Source: Aquabacterium sp. OR-4
Lineage (GTDB): Bacteria; Pseudomonadota; Gammaproteobacteria; Burkholderiales; Burkholderiaceae_C
Direction: 5' to 3'
Length of the DNA stretch: 64,000 bases
Assembly (NCBI RefSeq): GCF_025290835.2
Contig: NZ_JAOCQD020000004.1
Coordinates: 598,807-662,806, forward strand
The notes under the pieces are model-generated. The model was not told where the DNA came from. It did not search any database and saw nothing but the letters and a program-made list of their open reading frames with translations. The translations under genes were made by a program, and so were the position numbers. This document shows positions 45,452 to 54,326 of the stretch, piece by piece (position 1 is the stretch's first letter; every line of letters starts with the position of its first letter).

Positions 45452-47365
45452 TCAAAGCATGAAGGTCGAGAACCACGGCACCATGGCGATCAGCACCACG
45501 CCGACGATCAGTGCCGAGATGTAGGGCCAGATCGCCACCATCGCATCGTCGGGCTTGGCATTGCCGATGCGGCAGGCCACATAGAAGCCCACGCCGATGG
45601 GCGGCATCATCAGGCCCACGTTCATGGCGCAGACGATGACCATCGAATAGTGGATGTCGTGGATGCCCAGCTTCTTGGCGATCGGGAACATGATGGGGGC
45701 GAGCAGCAGCACCGCCGGCAGGCCTTCCAACAGGCAGCCCAACACCAGGAACACGACGATGGTCACGGCCATGAAGGCCATCCAGCCGCCAGGCAGGGTG
45801 GTGAGGAACTGCGACAGGTGCTGCACCACGCCGCTCTGCGTGATGGCCCAGGCCATGGCCGAGGCCGTGCCCAGGATCAGCAGGATGGCGCCGCTGAGTG
45901 CGGCGGTTTCCACCAGCATGGCGTACAGGCGCTTCAGGCCGATGCCGCCGTACAACACCTGGCCGATCAGCATGGCGTAGAGCACGGCGATGGTCGACAC
46001 CTCGGTGGCGGTGGCCACGCCGCTGCCCACCGCGCTGCGGATCAGAAAGGGCAGCACCAGCGCCGGGGCGGCCACCAGGGCCAGGCGGCCGATGATGCGG
46101 GCCGTCGGGCGGGCGACGGCGCCGGTCTGCTCATGCCGCGCCTTCCAGCGCGCCAGCAGCAGCAGCACCGTGAGCAGCACCATGGCGACCACGAAGCCGC
46201 TCTCGAACAGACCGGCGATCGACACACCGGCCACCGAGCCCAGCACGATCAGCACGATGCTGGGCGGCACGGTGTCGGCCATGGCCGCGCCGGTGGCCAG
46301 CAGGGCCACCATCTCGGGTTGCTTGTTGCCGCGGCGGCGCATCTCGGGAAACAGCGCGGGAGCCACGGTGGCCATGTCCGACACCTTGGAGCCCGAAATG
46401 CCCGAGACGATGAACAGCGAGCCCAGCAGCACGTAGGACATGCCGGCCTTCACATGGCCGATCAGCGAGGCCAGCAGGTCGACGATGGCCTTGCCCATGC
46501 CGGTGGCATCGAGCACGCAGCCCAGCAGCACGAAGATGGGCACCGACACCAGCACCAGGTTGGCCATGCCCTCGTCCATGCGGCCTACGATCACCACCAG
46601 CGGCACCGTGCTGGTGAAGGCCAGGTAGCTCATCACGCCGCAGCCGAAGCAGAAGGCAATCGGCACGCCGGCCACCAGGCACAGCGCCACCAGGCCGGCC
46701 AGGAAGATCAGGATGTTGACGAGGCCCAGCTGCGCCAGCGCGGGCGACAGCAGCTTGCACAGGCCGGCGAACAGCGCCACGCCCACCACCGCGATCAGCA
46801 GGTTGCGGGGCGACACCGTGCGCAGCGCGTAGATCGCCACGATGGCCAGCATCAGCACCAGGCCGCTGGCGATGGCCGCCACGCGCATGCCGCCGGGGAT
46901 CTCGAGTGCCGGCGTGGCCATGATCCACTCGGTTTCCACATGCTCGATGGCCGGGCCGATCAGGCCGGCCAGAAAGGCCGCGATGGCCGCCAGTGCAAAG
47001 GCATGCACCAGATCGCGCAGGCCGGGCGGCATGCGGTCGACGAACATCGACAAGCGCAGATGCTCGTTGCGGTGCATGGCCAGCACCGCGCCCAGCATGG
47101 CCACCCAGATGAAGGCCAGCGAGACGGCCTCGTCGATCCAGGTGATCGGCCGGCCGAACACATAGCGCGCCACCACGCCGCTGAACAGCATCACCACGAT
47201 GGCGGCCATCAGTGCGGCGCACACCGCCTCCAACGGCGCCATCCAGCGCGCCAGGGTGCGATTCAGGGCGGCGTGGGCCGCGGTCGCCGCGGTCTCGGGC
47301 GTGTTGTCGGCCGTGGTGTCGGCCTTTTTGTTGGCCACGTCAGGCGTGGGGATGGCGTGCGTCAT
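45452..47365 (-). CDS. TRAP transporter permease with fused small (DctQ) and large (DctM) subunits
   Basis: This 637-residue membrane protein has an N-terminal DctQ-like four-helix part (residues about 40-190, with RYVFGRPITWIDEAVSLAFIWVAMLG) followed by the DctM large subunit (SGSKVSDMATVAPALFPEM, GAAMADTVPPSIVLIVLGS, LMMPPIGVGFYVACRI). Fusion of the two is known in part of the family. It uses the sodium gradient to import an organic acid delivered by the binding protein encoded 78 bases upstream. Confidence 0.9.
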   Translation of the reverse strand: MTHAIPTPDVANKKADTTADNTPETAATAAHAALNRTLARWMAPLEAVCAALMAAIVVMLFSGVVARYVFGRPITWIDEAVSLAFIWVAMLGAVLAMHRNEHLRLSMFVDRMPPGLRDLVHAFALAAIAAFLAGLIGPAIEHVETEWIMATPALEIPGGMRVAAIASGLVLMLAIVAIYALRTVSPRNLLIAVVGVALFAGLCKLLSPALAQLGLVNILIFLAGLVALCLVAGVPIAFCFGCGVMSYLAFTSTVPLVVIVGRMDEGMANLVLVSVPIFVLLGCVLDATGMGKAIVDLLASLIGHVKAGMSYVLLGSLFIVSGISGSKVSDMATVAPALFPEMRRRGNKQPEMVALLATGAAMADTVPPSIVLIVLGSVAGVSIAGLFESGFVVAMVLLTVLLLLARWKARHEQTGAVARPTARIIGRLALVAAPALVLPFLIRSAVGSGVATATEVSTIAVLYAMLIGQVLYGGIGLKRLYAMLVETAALSGAILLILGTASAMAWAITQSGVVQHLSQFLTTLPGGWMAFMAVTIVVFLVLGCLLEGLPAVLLLAPIMFPIAKKLGIHDIHYSMVIVCAMNVGLMMPPIGVGFYVACRIGNAKPDDAMVAIWPYISALIVGVVLIAMVPWFSTFML

Positions 47366-47443
47366 GGCGTCCTGCGCGGCGGGGCTGGCAAGGGATGCGG
47401 CCGGCGCGCACCAAGGGCGCGCCGGCTGGCGGGGGGGCGAGAA

Positions 47444-48502
47444 TCAGGCGAGCTTGCCGCTGTACTTCTCAAGCAGCGCCCAGGCCTCGGGCCCGAACTT
47501 CTTCTGCCAGTCGGTGTAGTAGCCTGACTTCTGCAGCACCTCGCGGAAGGGCTTGCCGTCCACCTTGTTGAACTGCATGCCGGTGGCCTTGAGCTTGGTC
47601 TCCAGCGAGGCGTTGAGCACCTCGTGTGCGGCGCGCTGCTTGACGGCGTGGGCGTCCATCACGCGCGTGACGAGGGCGCGCAGGTCCTCGGGCAGGCCGG
47701 CCCAGCTGCGCTTGTTGCCCACCAGCGTGAAGCAGTCCCACACATGCGAGGTGTAGGTGCAGTACTTCTGCACCTCGTACAGCTTGGTCGCGTCGATGGT
47801 GGGCAGCGCGTTCTCCTGGCCATCGACCACCTTGGTCTGCAGCGCGGTGTAGAGCTCGCCGATGGGCACGGTGGCGGGTGACGCGTCCAGGCCCTTGAAC
47901 AGCGAGGTCAGGATCGGGCTGGCCGGCACGCGGATCTTCATGCCCGCCAGGTCCTTGGGCGAGGTGACCGGCTTGGACGAGTGGGTGATCTGGCGGAAGC
48001 CGTGGTCGAACACCTTGCCCACCGCCACCAGGTTCACCTTGTCGAAGGCCGCGCGCATGTGCGCCCCCAGCTCGCCGTCCATGGCCTTCCACACCGTGGC
48101 GTAGTCGGGGAAGGCGAAGGCCACTGTGTTGATCGACGTCACCGGCACCAGGTTGCCCCAGATGGTGCCGGCGGTGCAGACGAAGTCGATCGCCCCGGAA
48201 CGCACCTGCGAGACGGTGTCGGTGTCGCTGCCCAGCTGGCCGTTGGGGTACACGTCGATGGCCAGCCGGCCGCCCGATTCCTTCAGGATCTCGGCACACG
48301 CGGCCTTCAGCGCCGCGGTGGTGGGATGGCTCTCCGGGATGGAGATGGCGATCTTCATCGTGTGCTTGTTGCCGGCCTGGGCCCATGCCAGCCCGGGCGC
48401 CAGCGAGGCGGCGGCCAGGCTGCCCAGCTGCTGCAGCAGGCGCCGGCGCGGGTGGGTCGGCGCAGGCGTGTCGGGGGTCAGGTCTTGCGGGTGGCGGTCC
48501 AT
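47444..48502 (-). CDS. TRAP transporter substrate-binding protein (DctP type)
   Basis: This 352-residue periplasmic protein has a twin-arginine-like leader (PRRRLLQQLGSLAAASLAPG, cleavage near AWAQ) and DctP blocks: IYPNGQLGSDTDTVSQVRSG-like NGQLGSDTD, DLAGMKIRVPASPI, ALQTKVVDGQENALPTI. AGGAGA is placed ahead of the ATG at 48502; the frame runs 29 codons further up but without family sequence. It binds the organic acid for the fused permease. Confidence 0.9.
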   Translation of the reverse strand: MDRHPQDLTPDTPAPTHPRRRLLQQLGSLAAASLAPGLAWAQAGNKHTMKIAISIPESHPTTAALKAACAEILKESGGRLAIDVYPNGQLGSDTDTVSQVRSGAIDFVCTAGTIWGNLVPVTSINTVAFAFPDYATVWKAMDGELGAHMRAAFDKVNLVAVGKVFDHGFRQITHSSKPVTSPKDLAGMKIRVPASPILTSLFKGLDASPATVPIGELYTALQTKVVDGQENALPTIDATKLYEVQKYCTYTSHVWDCFTLVGNKRSWAGLPEDLRALVTRVMDAHAVKQRAAHEVLNASLETKLKATGMQFNKVDGKPFREVLQKSGYYTDWQKKFGPEAWALLEKYSGKLA

Positions 48503-48549
48503 GTCGGTTGTCTCCTGTTCGGTGGGCGGCGTGCGGGGTCGGGCCGGAT

Positions 48550-48978
48550 TCAGCGGTTGAACACGCCGGGCTGGTGCACCTCGATGCAATGGCCGTCGGG
48601 GTCGTGCAGGAACACCTGGTGCCAGCCGGGGATGGCCCAGCAGCCGTAGTCGGCGTAGCGGATGCCCAGCTCGTCGCAGCGGCGCATGAAGCCCTGGATG
48701 TCGTCGGTGCGGAAGCAGTAGTGGCCGTGGCCCATCGGGTTGACGAACTTCTTCATCTTGAAGCCCGTGTCCAGGTCGCGCTCGGCCCAGTGGAACTCGA
48801 TCGCGCCATCGGTCAGGAAGTCCACCGCACCGGTGTAGGCGCGGTCTTCGCGGTTGCCGCTGACCACGGTGTGCTCGGCGTCGGCGATGGTGCCCAGCTC
48901 AAACAGCGTCTTGTAGAACTGGGTGAGCCGGGGCAGGTTGTCCGTGCACAGGTTCATGTGGTGGAACTTGAATTTCAT
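48550..48978 (-). CDS. VOC-family (glyoxalase/extradiol dioxygenase-like) protein
   Basis: This 142-residue vicinal-oxygen-chelate protein opens KFKFHHMNLCTDNLPRLTQFY and ends with HDPDGHCIEVHQPG, giving His and Glu metal ligands. It could be a lyase, an epimerase or a small dioxygenase. AAGGA lies before the ATG. It is the first gene of the minus-strand series, divergent from the CoA-transferase arm. Confidence 0.85.
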   Translation of the reverse strand: MKFKFHHMNLCTDNLPRLTQFYKTLFELGTIADAEHTVVSGNREDRAYTGAVDFLTDGAIEFHWAERDLDTGFKMKKFVNPMGHGHYCFRTDDIQGFMRRCDELGIRYADYGCWAIPGWHQVFLHDPDGHCIEVHQPGVFNR

Positions 48979-49094
48979 GGCGGTCCTTGGTCGGTGGAAC
49001 GGGGGGTGAGGGACGCCGCGGCTGCTGTGCCGGGGGCGCTGCCGCAGTCACCGGTTCACACCTTAAGCGATTCATCAGTGAAGTCAAGACTGCA

Positions 49095-49181
49095 TAGGTG
49101 AAAGTACCTAGGCCGGCGAATTGCACCTTTCTTCGTGTCGCCGCGACCGGTAAAATTCATCCATGCACAAACAATTGCACC
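49095..49181. promoter_or_regulatory. divergent promoter region with palindrome and direct repeats (candidate IclR operator)
   Basis: Between the VOC gene and the hydratase-like gene there is an inverted repeat TAGGT-N6-ACCTA (49095-49110) and two copies of AATTGCACC, at 49119-49127 and 49173-49181, the second ending one base before the ATG at 49183. The region is A/T-rich. The IclR regulator encoded two genes downstream is the natural candidate binder. Confidence 0.5.
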
Positions 49182-49182
49182 G

Positions 49183-50091
49183 ATGATCGAATCTGCACAC
49201 GCCGCCGGCGGCACCGACCAGCCCGCCGCCATGCCCCTGGAAGCAACGCTGCCCGAGCCCGTCACCCGCGAGGAGCTGTGCACCCGCGCCACGCTGCGGC
49301 GCGTGGCGGCCATGCTCGACCTGGACCCGGCGCCGCTGGAGGCGGCCGGCCAGTTGCCGCGCGGCTGGCACTTCGTGCTGATGGGTGCCGACACGCCGCG
49401 CTCGGCGCTGCGCAGCGACGGCTTCCCAGGCCTGGGCGTGCCGATGCCCGCGCTGGGCCTGCCGCGCCTGATGCTGGGCGGACGCCAGGTGGTGTTCCAT
49501 GCCGACATCCCGGTGGGCGTGCCGGTGGAGCGCCGCAGCGTGCTGCGCAGCGTGCGCCCCAAGACCACGGCCGCCGGCCCGATGGCCGTGGTGACACTGG
49601 ACCATGCGCTGCACGTGGGCCCGGCCGAAGCGCCGGCGCTGGTGGAAACGCAAACCTTCCTGCTGCTGCCGGCCACGCCGGCGGGTCCGGCCTCAGCCGT
49701 TGCCACTGCGGCCCCGGCGTCTGCCGCGGCAGGCGCCGTGATCGACGCGGCGCACCGCAAGACGTTGGTGCCCGACGAGACCCTGCTGTTCCAGTACTCG
49801 GCGCTGGGCTTCAACTCGCACCGCATCCATCTGGATCGCCAGCACGCGCAGCAGGTGGAAGGCTTTGCCGACCTGGTGGTCAATGGCGGGCTGTCGACGC
49901 TGCTGCTCACCGAGTTCCTGCGCTGCGAGCTGGGCGTGCGGCCCTCGCGCATCACGGTGCGCCATGTGGCGCCGCTGCTGTGCAACCGGGTCATGACCCT
50001 GACCGCCGACGCGGCGGACGGGCGCTGGCTGCTCAAGGCCTGGGATGACCAGCCGCGCGTGGCCGTGGAAATGGAGGTGGATGTCCGATGA
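49183..50091 (+). CDS. HTD2/mesaconyl-C4-CoA hydratase-like (FAS1-type dehydratase) protein
   Basis: This 302-residue double-hotdog protein resembles mesaconyl-C4-CoA hydratase and HTD2-like dehydratases. Features are RGWHFVLMGADTPRSAL, ERRSVLRSVRPKTTAAGP and the second-half FQYSALGFNSHRIHLDRQHAQ with the catalytic-region His. A Pro/Ala-rich linker lies near residues 165-185. Coupled to the CoA-transferase gene by ATGA, suggesting activation to a CoA thioester followed by hydration. A GTG at 49135 is an alternative start. Confidence 0.82.
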   Translation: MIESAHAAGGTDQPAAMPLEATLPEPVTREELCTRATLRRVAAMLDLDPAPLEAAGQLPRGWHFVLMGADTPRSALRSDGFPGLGVPMPALGLPRLMLGGRQVVFHADIPVGVPVERRSVLRSVRPKTTAAGPMAVVTLDHALHVGPAEAPALVETQTFLLLPATPAGPASAVATAAPASAAAGAVIDAAHRKTLVPDETLLFQYSALGFNSHRIHLDRQHAQQVEGFADLVVNGGLSTLLLTEFLRCELGVRPSRITVRHVAPLLCNRVMTLTADAADGRWLLKAWDDQPRVAVEMEVDVR

Positions 50092-51296
50092 GCTTCGAAC
50101 CCCTGAAGGGCCTGCGGGTCCTGGACCTGACCAGCGTGGTGGTGGGCCCGGTGTGCACCTGGCGCCTGGGCCAGTACGGCGCCGAGATCGTGAAGCTGGA
50201 AAGCCCCGAGGGCGACCTGATGCGCGGCCTGGGCGGCCTGTCGCCCACCGGCCAGCATTCGGGCACCTACCTGCACCTGAACCGCGGCAAGCGCAACATC
50301 TGCCTCGACCTGAAGCAGCCGGCCGCGCTGGCCGTGGCGCAGCAGCTGGTGGATTCGGCCGATGTCATCGTGGCCAACATGCGCCCGCAGGCGCTGGCCC
50401 GCCTGGGCCTGGACCCGGACACGGTGTGCGCCCGCCACCCCGGCAAGGTCTACTGCCTGATCACCGGCTACGGCACCGACGGGCCCTATGCCGGCCGCCC
50501 CACCTACGACAGCGTGGTGCAGGCCGCCACCGGCATGGCCGGCCTGATGCAGGCGCGTGATGGCCAGCCGGCCTACATGCCGATGCTGATCTGCGACCAC
50601 GTGGCCGGCGAGATCGCCGCCGGCGCCATCCTGGCCGCGGTGCTGCGGCGCCAGGCCACCGGCGAGGGCAGCCGGATCGAGGTGCCGATGTTCGAGACCA
50701 TGGCCGCCTTCGTGCTGCAGGAGCATCTGGCGCAGCACAGCTTCGATCCGCCGGTGGGCCCGCCGGGCGACCGCCGCCTGCTCAGCCCGCACAACCGGCC
50801 GGTGCAGACGGCCGATGGCTGGATCGCCTTCACCGTGAACACCGATGCCCAGGTGCGCGCCTTCCTGAAGGCCACCGACCGCGCGGCCCTGCTGGATGAC
50901 CCGCGCTTTGCCAGCGTGGCCGGGCGTGCGCGCCATGTGGTGGAGTGGTTCGAGATCCGCGGCGCACCGCTCACCCGCCGCAGCACGGCGCAGTGGCTGG
51001 AGATCCTGCTGGCGGCCGACATCGCCGTGCAGCCCTGCCACACGCTGGAGAGCCTGCCCCAGGACCCGCACCTGCAGGCCGTGGGCCTGCTGGACTACGA
51101 GCAGCACCCGACCGAGGGGCGCACCGCGTCGATCCGAGCGTCGATCCGCGTGGACGACGCCACGCTCGACCGCCGCACGCCAGCCCAGCCCCGCGGCGCC
51201 GACACGCGCGCGCTGCTGGCCGAGCTGGGCCACACCACCGAGGCCATCCAGGCCATGTTCGACCAGGGCGCGGCGCAGTCGGCCGCCGTGGGCTGA
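50088..51296 (+). CDS. class III CoA transferase (CaiB/BaiF family)
   Basis: This 402-residue family III CoA transferase has the N-terminal GLRVLDLTSVVVGPVCTWRL and the catalytic Asp141 in GRPTYDSVVQAATGMAGL. It probably moves CoA to a dicarboxylic or branched acid imported by the TRAP system. Overlaps the hydratase-like gene by 4 bases. Confidence 0.9.
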   Translation: MSFEPLKGLRVLDLTSVVVGPVCTWRLGQYGAEIVKLESPEGDLMRGLGGLSPTGQHSGTYLHLNRGKRNICLDLKQPAALAVAQQLVDSADVIVANMRPQALARLGLDPDTVCARHPGKVYCLITGYGTDGPYAGRPTYDSVVQAATGMAGLMQARDGQPAYMPMLICDHVAGEIAAGAILAAVLRRQATGEGSRIEVPMFETMAAFVLQEHLAQHSFDPPVGPPGDRRLLSPHNRPVQTADGWIAFTVNTDAQVRAFLKATDRAALLDDPRFASVAGRARHVVEWFEIRGAPLTRRSTAQWLEILLAADIAVQPCHTLESLPQDPHLQAVGLLDYEQHPTEGRTASIRASIRVDDATLDRRTPAQPRGADTRALLAELGHTTEAIQAMFDQGAAQSAAVG

Positions 51297-51392
51297 GGGG
51301 CCGCAGTGGCATTCAACCCGCTGGGCCCTGCACGACAATCGCCCCGCCGCGCAAAGCCGCAGGCGCGTGCCCGATCTGCCCAGGAAAGCCCC

Positions 51393-52238
51393 ATGAACGT
51401 CGACGACACCCCGCCCGAAGCCGCGACCGAGGCCGAGGGCCGCTCCTACTCGGCCCCCGCGCTGGAAAAGGGCCTGGACATCCTGGAGACGCTGTGCCGC
51501 AGCGAGCAGCCGCTGACGCAGAAGGACATCGCCCAGCGCCTGGGCCGCAGCGTGGGCGAGATCTACCGCATGGTGGCCTGCCTGGTGAACCGCAACTACC
51601 TGAGCCTGGTCGACGAGAACACCTACGGCATCACCACCAAGCTGTTCGAGCTGGCGCACATCAACCCGCCCACGCACCGGCTGTTGTTCGAGGCCACGCC
51701 GATCATGCAGCGCCTGGCCAGCGAGCTGGACCAGTCCTGCCACCTCACCGTGTACGGCCAGGGCAAGCAGGTGGTGCTGTGCAAGGTGGACACGCCCAGC
51801 GGCATGGGCTTTGCCGTGCGCGCCGGGGCCGAGTTGGATGTGCTGATCTCGGCTTCGGGCCGGGTGCTGCTGGCCTTCCAGGACGACGAGACGCGCCGCT
51901 TGCGCATCGAGGAATCGCTGCAGCGCCGCCCGGAGCAGGCCGACCCGCAGCTCGAGCGCACGCTGGCGTCCATCCGCGCGGCGGGTTATGAGTCGATCCC
52001 CAGCGTGCAGGTACGCGGCCTGTATGCGGTGAGCTTTCCCATCCTGGACACCCAGGGTCGCGCCATCGCGGCGCTCACCGTGCCGTATGCCGAGCGCATC
52101 GACCAGAGCCAGCGCAAGTCCATCCCCGAGGTCACCGAGGCGCTGGGCGCGGCCGCCCGCCATCTGTCAACGCGCATCGGCGGCATGGTCTCGGCGCCGG
52201 GCATCAGCGCGGCAGGCCGGCGCGCAGCAGCCGCCTGA
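51393..52238 (+). CDS. IclR-family transcriptional regulator
   Basis: This 281-residue IclR protein has an N-terminal winged helix (KGLDILETLCRSEQPLTQKDIAQRLGRSVGEIYRMV) and a C-terminal effector domain (ASGRVLLAF, then SVQVRGLYAVSFPILD). The ATG at 51393 has CAGGAAAG upstream; 29 further codons of open frame lack similarity. It likely controls the divergent catabolic cluster. Confidence 0.88.
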   Translation: MNVDDTPPEAATEAEGRSYSAPALEKGLDILETLCRSEQPLTQKDIAQRLGRSVGEIYRMVACLVNRNYLSLVDENTYGITTKLFELAHINPPTHRLLFEATPIMQRLASELDQSCHLTVYGQGKQVVLCKVDTPSGMGFAVRAGAELDVLISASGRVLLAFQDDETRRLRIEESLQRRPEQADPQLERTLASIRAAGYESIPSVQVRGLYAVSFPILDTQGRAIAALTVPYAERIDQSQRKSIPEVTEALGAAARHLSTRIGGMVSAPGISAAGRRAAAA

Positions 52239-53351
52239 TCACCCGCTGACCGCGTTGCGGATGGCCTCGATCTGCGGCCAGAAGCGGAAGGCGTTGTCGC
52301 GGACGTAGGGAAACACCACGCCGAAACGGCCGGTGTTCCGCTCGATCCACGGGTACACACCATACAGGCCGATGCTGGAGTTGCGCTGGCAGGCGCCTTG
52401 CGCATCCCAGGTCTCGCACCAGCTGCCCAGGCTGTAGTGCGCCAGTGGCAGCACGCTGGCCGGCGTGGGGGTCATGCGCGCGCGGGCCGTCTGGTCGGTC
52501 AGCATCGCGTCGACCGACTGCTGCGACAGGATCTGGCGGTCGCCATGGCGCCCGCCTTGCGACAGCATGGCCAGGAACCGCAGGTAGTCCTCGGGCGTGC
52601 TCACCGCGCCGCCCTGCAGCACCGGGTTCAAGGTCTCGGCGGCCGGAAACTCGTCGCTGCTGTCCAGGCGCAGGTGGACCCAGCGCGTGTGCGTCATGCC
52701 CAGCGGCCGTGCGACGCGTTCGTCAAAGGCCTCGGCCCAGCGCTGGCCGGTGACGGCCTCCACCACCGCCCCCACCAGCTGGAAGCCGCCGGTGCCGTAG
52801 GCGAACACCTCGCCCGGCCGGCTGACCAGCGGACGCCGCGCGATGTCACGCGCCGACTCGGCCAGCGTGATGCGGTGATCCTGCGCAATGTCGTAGAACT
52901 CGCCCGACGCGCCGGCCAGCCCGGCGGTCTGCGACAGCAGCTGGCGCAGCGTGATGCGGCCGGCGTCGGCACCCAGGCCGGTCAGCCAGGTGGCAATCGG
53001 CTGGTCGAGCGACACGCGGCCCTCGTCCACCAGGGTCATCAGCGTGGCGGCCACCAGCCACTTCGACGCCGAGGCGATGGGATAGGCCGTGTCCGGCGCC
53101 ATGCCGCCGAAGTAGGCCAAGGACGTCAGCACGCCCTGACGGCCATGGCCGACGGCAAACCCACCCGCGCTGCCCGCCAGCATGCTGCGGGCACCGGCTT
53201 CCGCCGCTGCGGGAAGGGTGTTGTTCGCGGCGGCCACCGGGCCGGGCCGGGCGGCGGGGCCCACCGCGGCGGTCTGGGCGGTGGCGGCACTGGCGCCCAG
53301 CAACAGGCCGGCCAGCGCGAGGGAGACAGAGACGGGGCTTCTGAGATGCAT
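52239..53351 (-). CDS. serine beta-lactamase-like / class C penicillin-binding fold hydrolase
   Basis: This 370-residue exported protein has a signal peptide (LALAGLLLGASAATAQ) and the catalytic SxxK tetrad Ser94-Ala-Ser-Lys97 in PIASASKWLVA. The second motif, normally Y-x-N, reads YGT, and a KTG/HTG box is not evident, so it is more likely an esterase or D-aminopeptidase than a true AmpC. The ATG at 53351 begins the signal; upstream codons were dropped. Divergent from a LysR gene 74 bases away. Confidence 0.8.
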   Translation of the reverse strand: MHLRSPVSVSLALAGLLLGASAATAQTAAVGPAARPGPVAAANNTLPAAAEAGARSMLAGSAGGFAVGHGRQGVLTSLAYFGGMAPDTAYPIASASKWLVAATLMTLVDEGRVSLDQPIATWLTGLGADAGRITLRQLLSQTAGLAGASGEFYDIAQDHRITLAESARDIARRPLVSRPGEVFAYGTGGFQLVGAVVEAVTGQRWAEAFDERVARPLGMTHTRWVHLRLDSSDEFPAAETLNPVLQGGAVSTPEDYLRFLAMLSQGGRHGDRQILSQQSVDAMLTDQTARARMTPTPASVLPLAHYSLGSWCETWDAQGACQRNSSIGLYGVYPWIERNTGRFGVVFPYVRDNAFRFWPQIEAIRNAVSG

Positions 53352-53425
53352 GCCCGCAGTGTCTGTTGCCAACGATCCGCGATAAATAGACACTCCGTTG
53401 CCTCATTCACCACGAACTGTTTTCA

Positions 53426-54313
53426 ATGGATCGATTCACCAGCATGTCCGTGTTCGTCAAGGTGGTGGACCTGGGCTCGTTCCGGGCGGCGGCCGATGCG
53501 CTGGACATGTCGGCCCAGTTCGTCAGCAAGCATGTGTTGGCGCTGGAGCAGCACCTGGGCGTGCGCCTGATGCACCGCACCACCCGGCGCCAGAGCCTGA
53601 CCGACTTCGGGCGTCAGTACGTGGAGCGTGCGCGCTTGATCCTGGACGAGCTGGCCCAGGCCGAGCAGCTGGCGGCCGAGACCCAGGCCCTGCCCACCGG
53701 CCGGCTGCGCATCAACGCGCCGGTGAGCTTTGGCATGAACACGCTGGCGCCACGCTTGCCCGAGTACATGCGCGCCTGCCCGCAGGTGCAGGTGGAGCTG
53801 ACGCTGAACAACCGCGCCATCGACCTGGTGGAGGAGGGCTACGACGCCGTATTTCGCGTGGGCGAGCTCCACGACAGCGGGCTGATCGGCCGTGCGCTGG
53901 CGCCTTACCGGCTGGCGCTGTGCGCAGCGCCCGCCTACCTGGCCGCGCAGCCGCCGCTGCGGCATCCGCAGGATCTGCAGCAGCATGTCTGCCTGGGCTT
54001 CTCGCACACCGAGCTGCGCAGCCACTGGAGCTTCGACGGCCCCGAGGGCCGCGTCACCGTGCCGGTGCACAACCGCATGCTGGCCGACCATGGCGAGCCG
54101 TTGCTGCATGCTGCGGTGGCCGGGCTGGGCATCATCCTGCAGCCGCTGGAGGTGGTGGGCCCGGCGCTGCGCAGCGGCCAGCTGGTAGCGCTGCTGCCCG
54201 ACCACCCGGTGCCCACCCGGCCGCTGCACCTGCTGTATGCGCCCGACCGCCGCGTGACGCCCAAGCTGCGCAGCTTCATCGACTTTGCCGTCCAGGCCTT
54301 CGGCCCGGGCTGA
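53426..54313 (+). CDS. LysR-family transcriptional regulator
   Basis: This 295-residue LysR protein has the helix-turn-helix SFRAAADALDMSAQFVSKHVLALEQ split over residues 18-45 and an effector domain starting GRLRINAPVSFG. Divergent from the beta-lactamase-like gene, which is its probable target. It converges on the next LysR gene. Confidence 0.87.
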   Translation: MDRFTSMSVFVKVVDLGSFRAAADALDMSAQFVSKHVLALEQHLGVRLMHRTTRRQSLTDFGRQYVERARLILDELAQAEQLAAETQALPTGRLRINAPVSFGMNTLAPRLPEYMRACPQVQVELTLNNRAIDLVEEGYDAVFRVGELHDSGLIGRALAPYRLALCAAPAYLAAQPPLRHPQDLQQHVCLGFSHTELRSHWSFDGPEGRVTVPVHNRMLADHGEPLLHAAVAGLGIILQPLEVVGPALRSGQLVALLPDHPVPTRPLHLLYAPDRRVTPKLRSFIDFAVQAFGPG

Positions 54314-54326
54314 GCGCGGCGGGGCG

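Noticed and set aside
49056..52163. A 1035-codon minus-strand open frame
   Set aside because: It is antisense to the hydratase-like, CoA-transferase and IclR genes, is His/Arg/Gly-rich with no domain, and is a high-GC artefact.
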